DNA of 64,000 bases, from NCBI RefSeq assembly GCF_023684385.1, contig NZ_JAGSOJ010000007.1, positions 80,148 to 144,147 on the forward strand. Direction: 5' to 3'. Below, in pieces: positions 33,661-43,089 of the stretch; the stretch's first letter is position 1, and every line of letters starts with the position of its first letter. Source of the stretch: Oceanirhabdus seepicola (GTDB lineage: Bacteria; Bacillota; Clostridia; Clostridiales; Clostridiaceae). The notes beneath the pieces were generated by a model, which made no database searches, had not been told where the DNA came from, and saw nothing but the letters and a program-made list of their open reading frames with translations. A program made the translations under genes and the position numbers.

Positions 33661-34863
33661 ATGTATTTAAAGAGTTTAAGTGTAACTGAACTAAATCAAT
33701 ATGTGAAAAAAATTTTAGAAAATGATTTTATTTTAAGAAATGTCCTAGTCGAAGGAGAAGTTTCAAATCTTAAAATTCACAGTTCTGGACACATATATTT
33801 TTCTTTGAAAGATAGTGGAGGAAAGATAAATTGTGTAATGTTCAAGAGTGATGTAGCATTTCTTAGTTTTAAGCCAGAAGATGGTATGAAGGTAAATATA
33901 AAGGGAAGAGTTTCTCTATATGATAGAGAAGGTAAATACCAATTTTATGTTACTGAAATGACTAAGAAAGGCGAAGGCGAGTTATTTGTTAAATATCTAG
34001 CACTTAAGAAAAAACTTGAAGAAGAAGGACTTTTTGATGTAGTCCACAAAAAGGAAATACATAAGTTTAATAGAAATATAGGTGTAGTTACTTCACCAAG
34101 TGGAGCAGCTGTTCAAGATGTGATTTCAGTTGCTAAAAGAAGGTTTGAAGGGGTGAATGTTCTTATTGCGCCCTGTTTAGTACAAGGGGCTAATGCGCCT
34201 GAATCAATTATTAATGGGATAAAAGAGTTGGAAAAACTTAAAGAAGTCGATTTGATTATAGTTACACGAGGTGGAGGATCATTGGAAGAACTTTGGGCTT
34301 TTAATGATGAGGATTTAGCAAGGTGCATCTTTAAATGTAAAAAACCTATTATTTCGGCAGTTGGGCATGAAACAGATTTTACTATAGCTGATTTTGTTAG
34401 TGATGTAAGGGTACCAACTCCATCAGCTGCTGCAGAAATAGCAGTTTTTGATTGTAGCAAGTATGTTGCTCTATTAGATGAAATGACAATAAGACTACAT
34501 AATTCTATGTATAAACAATTAGACGAGAAAAAGTATAGTCTAAATCTTATGAGGGAGAAACTTTTAAGAAATTCTCCAGAGATGGTTGTGAAAAATAAAC
34601 TTAGAGATATTATCAATATTAGAGAATATCTCAATAATAAGTTGGATAATAAACTAGTTGTACTAAAAGAACAATTAGCAAAAGAGTATGCATTATTGAA
34701 CTCTTATAATCCTTTAAATGTTCTTCAAAAGGGTTATTCTATTATTCAGAAGGCCGATGGTACTGCTGTAAAAGGAAGTAGAATGATATCTGAAGAAGAA
34801 GTTTACAAGTTTACATTCGCTGAAGATAAGGTGTTTGGTAGGATAAATCTATTGGAGGAATAA
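33661..34863 (+). CDS. xseA: Exodeoxyribonuclease VII large subunit
   Basis: 400 residues: N-terminal OB fold (VEGEVSNLKIHSSGHIYFSLKD), catalytic core (GVVTSPSGAAVQDVI, then TRGGGSLEELWAFNDEDLAR, AVGHETDFTIADFVSD and RVPTPSAAAE), and a C-terminal helical region that binds XseB. Processive single-strand DNA exonuclease. It begins 4 nt after folD and ends 2 nt before xseB. Confidence 0.96.
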   Translation: MYLKSLSVTELNQYVKKILENDFILRNVLVEGEVSNLKIHSSGHIYFSLKDSGGKINCVMFKSDVAFLSFKPEDGMKVNIKGRVSLYDREGKYQFYVTEMTKKGEGELFVKYLALKKKLEEEGLFDVVHKKEIHKFNRNIGVVTSPSGAAVQDVISVAKRRFEGVNVLIAPCLVQGANAPESIINGIKELEKLKEVDLIIVTRGGGSLEELWAFNDEDLARCIFKCKKPIISAVGHETDFTIADFVSDVRVPTPSAAAEIAVFDCSKYVALLDEMTIRLHNSMYKQLDEKKYSLNLMREKLLRNSPEMVVKNKLRDIINIREYLNNKLDNKLVVLKEQLAKEYALLNSYNPLNVLQKGYSIIQKADGTAVKGSRMISEEEVYKFTFAEDKVFGRINLLEE

Positions 34864-34865
34864 GT

Positions 34866-35066
34866 ATGGCTAAAAATAAAAAATCATATGAGGAAAAATT
34901 CCAAGAGTTAAAGGAATTTGTTAATAGTTTTGAGGGGGATGAACTTCCTTTAGAAATTGCTATGAACAATTATGAAAAAGGGATAAACCTTTGCAATGAA
35001 CTTTATAAAGAGCTCAAAGAAGTGGAAGGAAAAATCATTCTTTTAAATAAAGAAGAGGATGTTTAG
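34866..35066 (+). CDS. xseB: Exodeoxyribonuclease VII small subunit
   Basis: 66-residue helical protein with the XseB pattern YEEKFQELKEFVNSFE, then LPLEIAMNNYEKGINLC. It binds several-fold to the helical tail of XseA. Coupled to xseA (2-nt gap). Confidence 0.94.
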   Translation: MAKNKKSYEEKFQELKEFVNSFEGDELPLEIAMNNYEKGINLCNELYKELKEVEGKIILLNKEEDV

Positions 35067-35080
35067 GAGATGTTAATCAT

Positions 35081-35950
35081 ATGGAAATCAATCAAATAAA
35101 AATGCTAGTTGATAGTTGGTTGAATAACTATTTTAAAGGTAAAGGTACACACGAGAGCAGAATATACGAGTCAATGGAATATAGTATTGTTAATGGTGGA
35201 AAAAGAATTAGACCTATCTTAGCTATTTTAACTTATGAACTATACAAGAATGATATAGAAGAGATACTCCCAATGGCATGTGCTATAGAAATGATACATA
35301 CATATTCACTTATACATGATGATTTACCTTGCATGGATGATGATGACTTAAGAAGAGGGAAGCCAACAAATCATAAAGTTTATGGTGAAGGATTAGCTGT
35401 TTTAGCTGGAGATGGATTGTTGAATGAGGCATTTAATGTAATGTTGAAAGAAGTGACTAAAAATGGTGAAAAACACTTAGAGGCAGCTACGATTTTGGGC
35501 GATGCTTCAGGGGTTAACGGAATGATAGGTGGCCAGGTAGTTGATATACTTAGTGAGAATAAAGATATTAGCTTTGAAGAATTAAGTTTTATTCACGCCA
35601 AGAAAACAGGAGCACTGTTAAAAAGTGCTATTTTAGTAGGGGCTTCTATAGGGGGAGCGCCAAAGGCAGAATTAGAAATTTTAAGTGAATTTGGTTCTAA
35701 AATAGGGTTGGCTTTTCAGATAATTGATGATATATTAGATGTAGTAGGAGATGAAAAAAAAGTTGGTAAGAATTTACGAACTGATTCTTCTAGAGAAAAG
35801 AACACATATGTTAAGTTTTTTTCAATTGATGAGTGTAGAAAGAGAGCAGTTGATTTAACAAATGACTGTTATTCTCTTTTAGGTAGAATAGGTAAAAATA
35901 CAGAGATTTTGGAAGAGTTAACAAGATTTTTATTAGAGAGAGACTATTAG
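35081..35950 (+). CDS. ispA: Farnesyl/geranyl diphosphate synthase IspA
   Basis: 289-residue short-chain isoprenyl diphosphate synthase. First aspartate-rich motif DDLPCMDDDDLRRG and second GLAFQIIDDILDV are present, with NGGKRIRPILA near the N terminus. It condenses IPP with DMAPP or GPP, feeding undecaprenyl phosphate and quinones. Between it and dxs, both isoprenoid genes, lie OLE RNA and oapA. Confidence 0.95.
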   Translation: MEINQIKMLVDSWLNNYFKGKGTHESRIYESMEYSIVNGGKRIRPILAILTYELYKNDIEEILPMACAIEMIHTYSLIHDDLPCMDDDDLRRGKPTNHKVYGEGLAVLAGDGLLNEAFNVMLKEVTKNGEKHLEAATILGDASGVNGMIGGQVVDILSENKDISFEELSFIHAKKTGALLKSAILVGASIGGAPKAELEILSEFGSKIGLAFQIIDDILDVVGDEKKVGKNLRTDSSREKNTYVKFFSIDECRKRAVDLTNDCYSLLGRIGKNTEILEELTRFLLERDY

Positions 35951-35987
35951 AATAATTATTTCATTTTATAGATATTGTTTAATATGG

Positions 35988-35993
35988 TATAAT
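35988..35993 (+). promoter_or_regulatory. -10 element of a likely OLE RNA promoter
   Basis: A perfect TATAAT ends 17 nt before the first base of the OLE terminal stem (36011). Its -35 region (about 35965-35970) is weak. OLE RNA is known to be expressed at high level in other species. Confidence 0.5.
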
Positions 35994-36010
35994 TAATAAT
36001 ATTGATAGAT

Positions 36011-36552
36011 GGAAGTGGTGCAGTATTCTAGTCAGGTAACTATTTTTGAAGGCGGGGCTAAAAATCCGTCGAAGGGCACATCGATGAAACTCCTGGTGGA
36101 TGCTTAAGACGCCCAGTCTTGGGTGTGTGCTGGGAGGAAGGTAGTGGGGCAGCCGCAACGGCATGCGCAACTGACCCTACCACCGTGGAGACCATATATT
36201 GTGGACTGGGCTAGATACCTTTTCTACGAATATGGATTAAACCTGCAATGTGGTGTAAGCTATGTGCAGTGTAGCCTGCCTTGAGTGGGATAGGTGGAGG
36301 TTTTGGGACTTAAACCTATGCTGCAAAAGAGACTAACGAAATAGCCAACTGTTGAGGAAAGCTCCTAGACTGTTTTAAGTGAGATATATTAGGGATTGCA
36401 GTGTGGTCTAAGTGGTAGTCCAGTACTAATAATGGTAACATATTAGACAGAGTTTTAATGGGAAACCGTCAAGTTGGCGACACTTGGCAACTCTGTGGGA
36501 AATCCAACTGGACCTAAGCCATAAGGTTTACTTAATATATCACCACTTTTTT
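36011..36552 (+). ncRNA. ole: OLE RNA (ornate, large, extremophilic)
   Basis: About 540 nt with no open frame, far more GC-rich than its surroundings and full of pairings. Terminal stem AAGTGGTG (36013-36020) pairs with CACCACTT (36541-36548), which is followed by TTTT and could also terminate transcription. Internal hairpins include ACGCCC-AGTCTT-GGGTGT, GCCGCAACGGC and AGTTGGC-GACACTT-GGCAACT. It lies between ispA and an OapA-like membrane-protein gene, with dxs next, the genomic setting reported for OLE RNA in anaerobic and extremophilic Bacillota. OLE binds OapA at the membrane and is linked to tolerance of cold, short-chain alcohols and Mg2+. The identity comes from location, length and partner, not from a covariance search. 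Confidence 0.88.
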
Positions 36553-36584
36553 ACATATTTTATACTGTAAGGAGAAGCAATTAA

Positions 36585-37160
36585 GTGGGTAAAGAAAAAA
36601 AATCTAAAAAAGCCAAAGAAACAATGAGTCATAAAAAATGGGTAGTTTTTATCATACTATGGACAATTTTATTAGGGGGAACAATTTCCCTGTTATCTGA
36701 TTTGCTACTAAAAGACGCTGGTGTATTAGTAGCTTTTGTTATATTAATTTTGATAATTACCTTTGGGGTTGTGCTTGACACCATTGGTACTGCGGTTACC
36801 GCAGCTAATGAAACTCCATTTCACTCTATGGCGGCTAAAAAAGTACCTGGTGCTAAATTGGCAGTTAAGTTAGTTAGAAATGCCGATAAGGTATCGAATT
36901 TCTGTAATGATGTAATTGGAGATATTTGTGGTATTGTAAGTGGTTCAGCAGGAGGATTAATAACTGCAAAAGTAGCATACTCTTTTTCCATTGGAGATGT
37001 GTCTTTTGAAAAAGCATTATTGAGTGCTGCCATGGGTGCTTTAGTTGCAGCAGGGACTGTTGGAGGAAAAGCTATGGGAAAAAATATTGCAATTAAATAT
37101 AGTAATGATATTGTTTTTAAAGTTGCACAGGTAGTAAACATGATTAAGAAGGAAGGTTAA
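36585..37160 (+). CDS. oapA: OLE-associated membrane protein OapA
   Basis: 191 residues: basic N terminus (GKEKKSKKAKETMSHKK), two strong membrane segments (about 19-38 and 46-66), a basic and glycine-rich middle (FHSMAAKKVPGAKLAVKLVR), the DVIGD motif (Asp109 and Asp113, a DxxxD pattern known to matter in OapA), then two more hydrophobic segments. GTG start with AAGGAG 10 nt upstream, 33 nt after the OLE RNA. It anchors OLE RNA at the membrane as a ribonucleoprotein. It ends 1 nt before dxs. Confidence 0.9.
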   Translation: MGKEKKSKKAKETMSHKKWVVFIILWTILLGGTISLLSDLLLKDAGVLVAFVILILIITFGVVLDTIGTAVTAANETPFHSMAAKKVPGAKLAVKLVRNADKVSNFCNDVIGDICGIVSGSAGGLITAKVAYSFSIGDVSFEKALLSAAMGALVAAGTVGGKAMGKNIAIKYSNDIVFKVAQVVNMIKKEG

Positions 37161-37161
37161 G

Positions 37162-39030
37162 ATGTATAATATATTTAATAAAGTTAATTCTTTTAAAGAT
37201 ATTAAATCATTAGATTATAATGAACTAGATCTATTAAGTATGGAAATAAGAAAATTCCTTATAGAGAACATAAGCAAAACAGGTGGCCATTTAGCATCAA
37301 ATTTAGGTGTTGTGGAATTGACTCTCAGTTTATATAGAGTGTTTGATTTAGATTATGACAAGGTTATTTGGGATGTTAGTCACCAAGCATATGTACATAA
37401 AATTTTAACAGGTAGGAAAGATAAATTTCCTACATTAAGACAGCATCAAGGTTTAAGTGGTTTTTTAAAAAGAAGTGAAAGTAAATACGATTTCTTTGAA
37501 GCTGGACACAGTAGCACATCTATTTCGGCGGGAATAGGTATGGCAAGGGCAAGGGATATTAATAAAGAGAAGTTTAATGTTGTGTCAATAATTGGCGATG
37601 GTGCTCTTAGCGGTGGAATGGCTTTTGAAGCATTGAATGACGTTGGATTCAGAAAAACAAAAATGATTATTATTTTAAATGATAATGAAATGTCTATTTC
37701 TAAAAATGTAGGATCAATGTCAAATATACTTAACGATTTGAGAGTGAATCCAAATTATAATAAAATAAAGCGAAAAGTAAAGAGCTCAATAGGAAAAATA
37801 CCTCATGTTGGCAAAAAAATATCAGATAGTATTGTAAATGTAAAAAGTGCTGTTAAACAGGTTGTATTGCCTGATATGATATTTGAAGATATGGGACTTC
37901 ACTATTTTGGACCAATAGATGGTCATAATATTAAACATCTAGAAGAGATTTTGGAAGATGCAAAAAAATTAGATGGACCAGTTTTAATTCATGTGATTAC
38001 GAAAAAAGGCAAGGGCTATAAACCAGCTGAAAATAACCCAGATAAGTTTCATGGTATCGGGAAATTTGATGTTGTTACAGGAGAAACATTAAAAAAAACA
38101 TCCCCTACGTACTCAGCGGCTGTAGGAGATGCACTTATTGATATAGCGAAAGAAGATGAAAAAGTAGTTGCTATAACAGCTGCAATGCCTAAAGGAACAG
38201 GTTTAGGGGAATTTAGTACTAAATTTGAAGATAGATTCTTTGATGTAGGAATTGCTGAACAGCATGCTACAACAATGGCAGCAGGGATGGCTAGCGAAGG
38301 ATTAAAGCCTTTTTTTGCAGTGTATTCAACTTTTCTTCAAAGGGCCTTCGATCAAATACTACATGATATATGTTTGCAAAATCTTCCTGTGGTTTTGGGT
38401 ATTGATAGAGCTGGAATAGTTGGTGATGATGGTGAAACACATCAAGGTGTGTTTGATATTTCATATCTTACACAAATACCAAATATTACGGTAATTGCTC
38501 CTAAGAAAATAGGAGAAATGAATAAAATACTCAGATGGGCATTTAATCATAATGGACCTGTTGCCATTAGATACCCTAGAGGCGGAGATTATGATAGAAT
38601 TAATGAAATTGATGATATAGATGTTATTAAAGAAGGAAAATGGGAGATAATTAAAGAAGGTACAGATGTAGCGATTATTTCTAATGGAAAACTCATATCA
38701 AAGGTACTTGAAGCATGGGAGATTCTTAAGAAAAATGGAATAAATGCGTCAGTAATAAATGGGATATTTATAAAACCTATTGATAATATGTTATTAGATG
38801 AGTTAAAGGATAAATTCAAGGTGATTGTTACTATAGAAGATAATGTACTTCGAGGCGGATTTGGTGAAAGTGTATTATCTTATCTAAATAAAACTGATAG
38901 TAACTCAAAAATCTTGAACCTTGGATTTCCAGATGAATTTATTGAACATGGAAATGTTGAAATACTTTATGAAAAATACAATTTACACGGTCAAGGAATA
39001 GTTGACAGTATAGAAAGGGTACTAAGGTGA
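37162..39030 (+). CDS. dxs: 1-deoxy-D-xylulose-5-phosphate synthase
   Basis: 622-residue TPP enzyme catalysing the first step of the MEP isoprenoid pathway from pyruvate and glyceraldehyde-3-phosphate. Signatures: GGHLASNLGVVELTL, WDVSHQAYVHKILTGR, TPP-binding GDGALSGGMAFEALN to NDNEMSI, the FDVGIAEQHATTMAAG segment and DRAGIVGDDGETHQGVFD. Normal length. Tightly linked to oapA upstream and tlyA downstream. Confidence 0.97.
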   Translation: MYNIFNKVNSFKDIKSLDYNELDLLSMEIRKFLIENISKTGGHLASNLGVVELTLSLYRVFDLDYDKVIWDVSHQAYVHKILTGRKDKFPTLRQHQGLSGFLKRSESKYDFFEAGHSSTSISAGIGMARARDINKEKFNVVSIIGDGALSGGMAFEALNDVGFRKTKMIIILNDNEMSISKNVGSMSNILNDLRVNPNYNKIKRKVKSSIGKIPHVGKKISDSIVNVKSAVKQVVLPDMIFEDMGLHYFGPIDGHNIKHLEEILEDAKKLDGPVLIHVITKKGKGYKPAENNPDKFHGIGKFDVVTGETLKKTSPTYSAAVGDALIDIAKEDEKVVAITAAMPKGTGLGEFSTKFEDRFFDVGIAEQHATTMAAGMASEGLKPFFAVYSTFLQRAFDQILHDICLQNLPVVLGIDRAGIVGDDGETHQGVFDISYLTQIPNITVIAPKKIGEMNKILRWAFNHNGPVAIRYPRGGDYDRINEIDDIDVIKEGKWEIIKEGTDVAIISNGKLISKVLEAWEILKKNGINASVINGIFIKPIDNMLLDELKDKFKVIVTIEDNVLRGGFGESVLSYLNKTDSNSKILNLGFPDEFIEHGNVEILYEKYNLHGQGIVDSIERVLR

Positions 39031-39034
39031 GACA

Positions 39035-39832
39035 ATGGAAACTGAAAGATTAGACGTTCTGCTTTTTAAAAAGGAAATTTTTTCTTCAAGAGAAAGAGCA
39101 CAAGAACATATAAAGAATGGCGAGATTCAAGTAGATGGAGAAATAGTAACTAAAACTGGAAAGAGGGTTTCTATAGAAAGTGAATTGAAATTCACTGGCA
39201 GGCAAATTCCTTATGTTAGTAGAGGTGGGCTGAAGTTAGAAAAAGCAATTAGTGAGTTCAATATTGATTTAAAAGACGTAACCTGTATGGATATAGGAGC
39301 TTCCACTGGTGGGTTTACAGATTGTATGATTCAAAATGGAGCAAAAAAGGTGTATGGTATTGATGTTGGAACTTCTCAACTTCATGAAAAATTAAAAGGA
39401 CATCCTAAGGTTATTTCTATGGAAAAATGTAATATTAGAGATCTTACAAGGGCGGATATAGAAGATAAAATTGAATTTATATCAATTGATGTATCTTTTA
39501 TATCAATTGGAAAAATTCTTGCTAATGCAAGTAGTTTTCTGGATAGTGAAGGTAAAATATGTGCTCTTATAAAACCTCAGTTTGAATGTGGAAGAAAATA
39601 TGTTAATAAAAAAGGCGTAGTGAAGGATAAGAAAGAGCATATTAGAGTTATTAAGGAACTTTTACTTTTATTTAAAGAAAATAATATAGGTAATGTGAAA
39701 CTAAGTTATTCACCAATTAAAGGGCCAAATGGAAATATTGAATATTTAATTTATGGAGAAAAATCGATTGTAAAGTATAATGATATTGAAGTTGATAGTT
39801 TTGTTAATGAAGCATTTTTAACATTAAAGTAG
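39035..39832 (+). CDS. tlyA: TlyA-family rRNA 2'-O-methyltransferase
   Basis: 265 residues. N-terminal S4 RNA-binding domain (ERLDVLLFKKEIFSSRERAQ) and FtsJ-like methyltransferase with MDIGASTGGFTDCMI and ALIKPQFECGR. TlyA proteins methylate ribose in 16S and/or 23S rRNA. Despite the name, haemolysin activity is not supported. It lies in the conserved dxs-tlyA-nadK-argR-recN run. Confidence 0.95.
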   Translation: METERLDVLLFKKEIFSSRERAQEHIKNGEIQVDGEIVTKTGKRVSIESELKFTGRQIPYVSRGGLKLEKAISEFNIDLKDVTCMDIGASTGGFTDCMIQNGAKKVYGIDVGTSQLHEKLKGHPKVISMEKCNIRDLTRADIEDKIEFISIDVSFISIGKILANASSFLDSEGKICALIKPQFECGRKYVNKKGVVKDKKEHIRVIKELLLLFKENNIGNVKLSYSPIKGPNGNIEYLIYGEKSIVKYNDIEVDSFVNEAFLTLK

Positions 39833-39842
39833 GTGGTTCAAT

Positions 39843-40700
39843 ATGAAAAAAATTGGAATTAACATAAACTCAAGTAAAGATTTTCATGGTGAGCAATTAT
39901 ATGAAATAATTGAGAAACTACAACAAGTTTTTCATGATGTTCATTTTGAGATCTTCAAAGATTCTATGGGTTTAGATGGTGAAAGAGCTGAAAATTTAAA
40001 TTTTATCATTGTTTTTGGTGGCGATGGAACAATTCTTAGAACTGCTAGAAGTCTTGGAAAGAACGATATACCTATTTTGGGAATTAATATCGGAAACCTT
40101 GGATTTTTAACTAATGCTGAAATTGGAGACTTTGATGATATTATTGGTGAGTTATATAGAGATTCATATGAAATTGAAGAAAGAACTATGCTTAACTGTA
40201 AAATAAAAGATGGTGAAACTGATGAATTCATAGCACTGAATGATATAGTTATTGCTAAAGGAACACTATCAAGAATAGTTGAATTTTCAATAAGTATTGA
40301 TAATAAATTTTATACTAATTTTACTGCAGATGGTATAATAATATCAACACCAACGGGGTCAACTGCATATAATTTATCAGCAGGAGGGCCGATTATTCAT
40401 CCGGAGTTGGATGTTGTTGCTATTACACCAATTTGCCCTCACACGTTGTCAATGAGAACTATGGTTGTATCAGCAAATAAGGAAATTGTATTAAAGTTAA
40501 AAGGGAAAAACGAAAGTATATTTTTAACTGTTGATGGTCAAAATGTATACCAATTATCTGAAGATGATGAAATTATTGTAACAAACAACGAAAAGAGATG
40601 TAAGGTATTACGATTATTAAATAATGATTATTTTGACATTCTTAGAAGAAAAATCATGCATAAAAATAATTTTATGAAGGTGATAAAAAATGAAAGGTAG
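39843..40700 (+). CDS. nadK: NAD kinase
   Basis: 285 residues; ATP-dependent phosphorylation of NAD to NADP. Motifs FGGDGTILRTAR, NIGNLGFLTNAE, the conserved ADGIIISTPTGSTAYNLSAGGPI and ITPICPHTLSMR. Overlaps argR by 11 nt. Confidence 0.96.
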   Translation: MKKIGININSSKDFHGEQLYEIIEKLQQVFHDVHFEIFKDSMGLDGERAENLNFIIVFGGDGTILRTARSLGKNDIPILGINIGNLGFLTNAEIGDFDDIIGELYRDSYEIEERTMLNCKIKDGETDEFIALNDIVIAKGTLSRIVEFSISIDNKFYTNFTADGIIISTPTGSTAYNLSAGGPIIHPELDVVAITPICPHTLSMRTMVVSANKEIVLKLKGKNESIFLTVDGQNVYQLSEDDEIIVTNNEKRCKVLRLLNNDYFDILRRKIMHKNNFMKVIKNER

Positions 40701-41142
40701 AAGACAGGCAACTATTATTGAAATAATAAAAAAATATGATGTTGAGACACAAGAAGAGTTGAGAGAAAAACTTTTAGAAAGAGGAATCGATGTTAAACAA
40801 TCTACTCTTTCTAGAGATATTAAAGAATTAAGAATTATTAAGGTGTTATCAAAAAACAAAAGATATATATATGCTATTTCAGTTCCTAATAGTGATATAA
40901 AAAAAGAAAAACTTCTTGGTATTTTCTCCAATAGTATTTTAAGTATAGAGAAAGTAGATAAATTTGTTGTAATTAAAACTTTACCAGGAAGTGCTTCGGC
41001 AGCAGGAGAAATGATAGATCAGCTTGATTTTTTTGGGATTGCGGGTACAATAGCAGGCGATAACACAATGTTTATACTTCTTAGAGAAGAAGAAGAAGCT
41101 AATAAATTGGTTGAAGAAATTCATAAAATAATAAATGACTAA
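40690..41142 (+). CDS. argR: Arginine repressor ArgR
   Basis: 150 residues: N-terminal winged helix (TQEELREKLLERG, then KQSTLSRDIKELRIIKV) and C-terminal oligomerisation and arginine-binding domain with LPGSASAAGEMIDQLDFFGIAGTIAGDNT (given as two parts of the same region). Hexameric regulator of arginine metabolism. It commonly precedes recN in Bacillota. Confidence 0.96.
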   Translation: MKGRRQATIIEIIKKYDVETQEELREKLLERGIDVKQSTLSRDIKELRIIKVLSKNKRYIYAISVPNSDIKKEKLLGIFSNSILSIEKVDKFVVIKTLPGSASAAGEMIDQLDFFGIAGTIAGDNTMFILLREEEEANKLVEEIHKIIND

Positions 41143-41180
41143 TTTAAAATTTATTGATAAATGAGTTGTAGGAGGATACT

Positions 41181-42875
41181 ATGCTTCTTGAATTACATAT
41201 TAAGAACTTTGCATTAATACAAGAGGTCAAAGTGGGATTCAATGATGGATTTAATGTTCTATGTGGAGAGACAGGGTCAGGTAAATCAATACTAATTGAT
41301 TCCATAAATTTTGTTCTTGGAGGAAAGTTTTCAAAAAATTCCATAAGAAGTGGAGAAAAGAAAACTTTTGTACAAGCAATATTTCTAATTGAAGAGGAAT
41401 ATATAAAAGATAAACTTAATAATATTGGAATTGAATATGAAGATTATTTGATTATTTCTAGAGAAACATTTAAATATGGAAAAACAATAACCAGAATTAA
41501 TAATACTGCAGTAAATATATCAACCTTAAAAGAATTAGCAAAAAATATATTAGATATTCATGGACAGCATGATAATATCGAACTTTTAGATAGTAAAAAG
41601 CATATAATGTACCTTGACCATTATGGAGATTCGGAATTCATTGAGAAAAAAAAGAAATTTGAATATAAATTTAAAGAATATACTAATTTAAAAAATAGAG
41701 TAAATAAGTATAGGGAAGAAATTCAAGGTGCCAATAAGAGGATTGAATTTCTTAAATTTCAAATTGATGATATAGAAAAAAATGAATTAAAACCAGGTGA
41801 AGATATTGCTTTAAATGAGAACTTTAATACCTTAAACAATAGTGAAAAAATTAAAACTACTCTTGAAAATGCTTATGGCAAGCTAAATGGAGCTAATTAT
41901 GGTGGAAGATCTATATACGATGATTTAAACAATATTGTTTCTGATTTTATAGAATTGGAAGAATGCTTTCCGAAGATTAAAGGTGTGAAAAATGATTTAA
42001 ATGATGCTTTTTATACTATTGAAGAATGTATAAGAGAGATAAACAGTTTAAGTGGAGAAATTTATTTTGATAACAATGAATTAGATTGGATTAATGAAAG
42101 ACTATACATAATTGATAGTATGAAAAAAAAGTATGGAGAAACAATAGAAGATATAATCCAATATAAATCTAAAATTCTTAAGGAATATGATGAACTTCAA
42201 AATAGAGATAATGAAATTGATGAGTTGGAAGAACAAATCCAAATTTTTGAAAAAGAATTAAAAATTTCAGCTGGGGAATTACACAATGATAGAATGGTTA
42301 TAGGAAAGAGGTTAGCTGAAAAGGTTAATGATGAACTAAAATTTGTTGGGTTAGAAAAGAGTAACTTTGGTGTTGATGTAAGAAAACTATCAAAGTTTAA
42401 TTCACTAGGAAATGATGAAGTAGAATTTGTAATTTCTACTAATCCAGGTGAACCAATGAATTCATTAGGAGCTATAGTATCAGGGGGAGAACTTTCAAGA
42501 ATAATGCTAGCATTAAAATCTGTGTTTATTGATAGAGATAAAGTTTTTTCAGTTGTGTTTGATGAAATTGATACTGGAATCAGTGGAAAGATTGCTCAAA
42601 GAGTTGGAGAAAAAATGTATGATATATCAAAAAAACATCAAGTTTTTTGTGTAACCCACCTACCACAAATTGCTTGTATAGCAGATCACATATACAGGGT
42701 TGAAAAGAAGGTTGTGGAGAATAAAACATATACGAATATTGAAATTCTTGATAGTAATGAAAAAATTGATGAAATTGCTAAAATGTCAGGTGGAGATAAT
42801 ATTACAGAAGCTATAAAAAATCATGCTATTGAGATTATAAGATTAGCAGATAATAAAAAAAATAGAATAAATTAA
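41181..42875 (+). CDS. recN: DNA repair ATPase RecN
   Basis: 564-residue SMC-like protein: Walker A GETGSGKSILID near residue 30, a coiled-coil middle, ABC signature VSGGELSRIMLALK and Walker B VVFDEIDTGISGKIA near the C terminus. It acts early at double-strand breaks. AGGAGG precedes the ATG. A strong terminator follows, ending the operon. Confidence 0.96.
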   Translation: MLLELHIKNFALIQEVKVGFNDGFNVLCGETGSGKSILIDSINFVLGGKFSKNSIRSGEKKTFVQAIFLIEEEYIKDKLNNIGIEYEDYLIISRETFKYGKTITRINNTAVNISTLKELAKNILDIHGQHDNIELLDSKKHIMYLDHYGDSEFIEKKKKFEYKFKEYTNLKNRVNKYREEIQGANKRIEFLKFQIDDIEKNELKPGEDIALNENFNTLNNSEKIKTTLENAYGKLNGANYGGRSIYDDLNNIVSDFIELEECFPKIKGVKNDLNDAFYTIEECIREINSLSGEIYFDNNELDWINERLYIIDSMKKKYGETIEDIIQYKSKILKEYDELQNRDNEIDELEEQIQIFEKELKISAGELHNDRMVIGKRLAEKVNDELKFVGLEKSNFGVDVRKLSKFNSLGNDEVEFVISTNPGEPMNSLGAIVSGGELSRIMLALKSVFIDRDKVFSVVFDEIDTGISGKIAQRVGEKMYDISKKHQVFCVTHLPQIACIADHIYRVEKKVVENKTYTNIEILDSNEKIDEIAKMSGGDNITEAIKNHAIEIIRLADNKKNRIN

Positions 42876-42885
42876 TTATATTAAG

Positions 42886-42920
42886 AAAAAATAAGACTAT
42901 AACTATAGTCTTATTTTTTT
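42886..42920 (+). terminator. Terminator after recN
   Basis: A perfect 15-bp stem, AAAAATAAGACTATA and TATAGTCTTATTTTT, with the dinucleotide AC between them (effective loop larger) and two further T. Confidence 0.85.
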
Positions 42921-43089
42921 GTCAAAAATTACAATAATCTATATGTAAGTTAGCGGTAAAATAAACCAAATAATTTATTTATTATATATCCCTAAATTCA
43001 TTGGTTCTACTTCAAGTAATAATACAGAATATAGCTTGTTTAAAAAGGGAACTTTAAATGTATAACAATAATTTAATGGGGGGAATTCA

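Noticed and set aside
34113..34634. Minus-strand frame of 173 codons within xseA
   Set aside because: Antisense shadow; xseA is complete and conserved across it.
35979..36170. Minus-strand frame of 63 codons inside the OLE RNA region
   Set aside because: Explained by the GC-rich structured RNA; no ribosome-binding site.
36011..36552. RNase P RNA, tmRNA, or a group II intron as alternative identity for the long RNA
   Set aside because: It lacks the conserved RNase P core motifs and a tmRNA tag frame, and there is no intron-encoded protein or domain V-like end; the ispA/oapA/dxs setting favours OLE.
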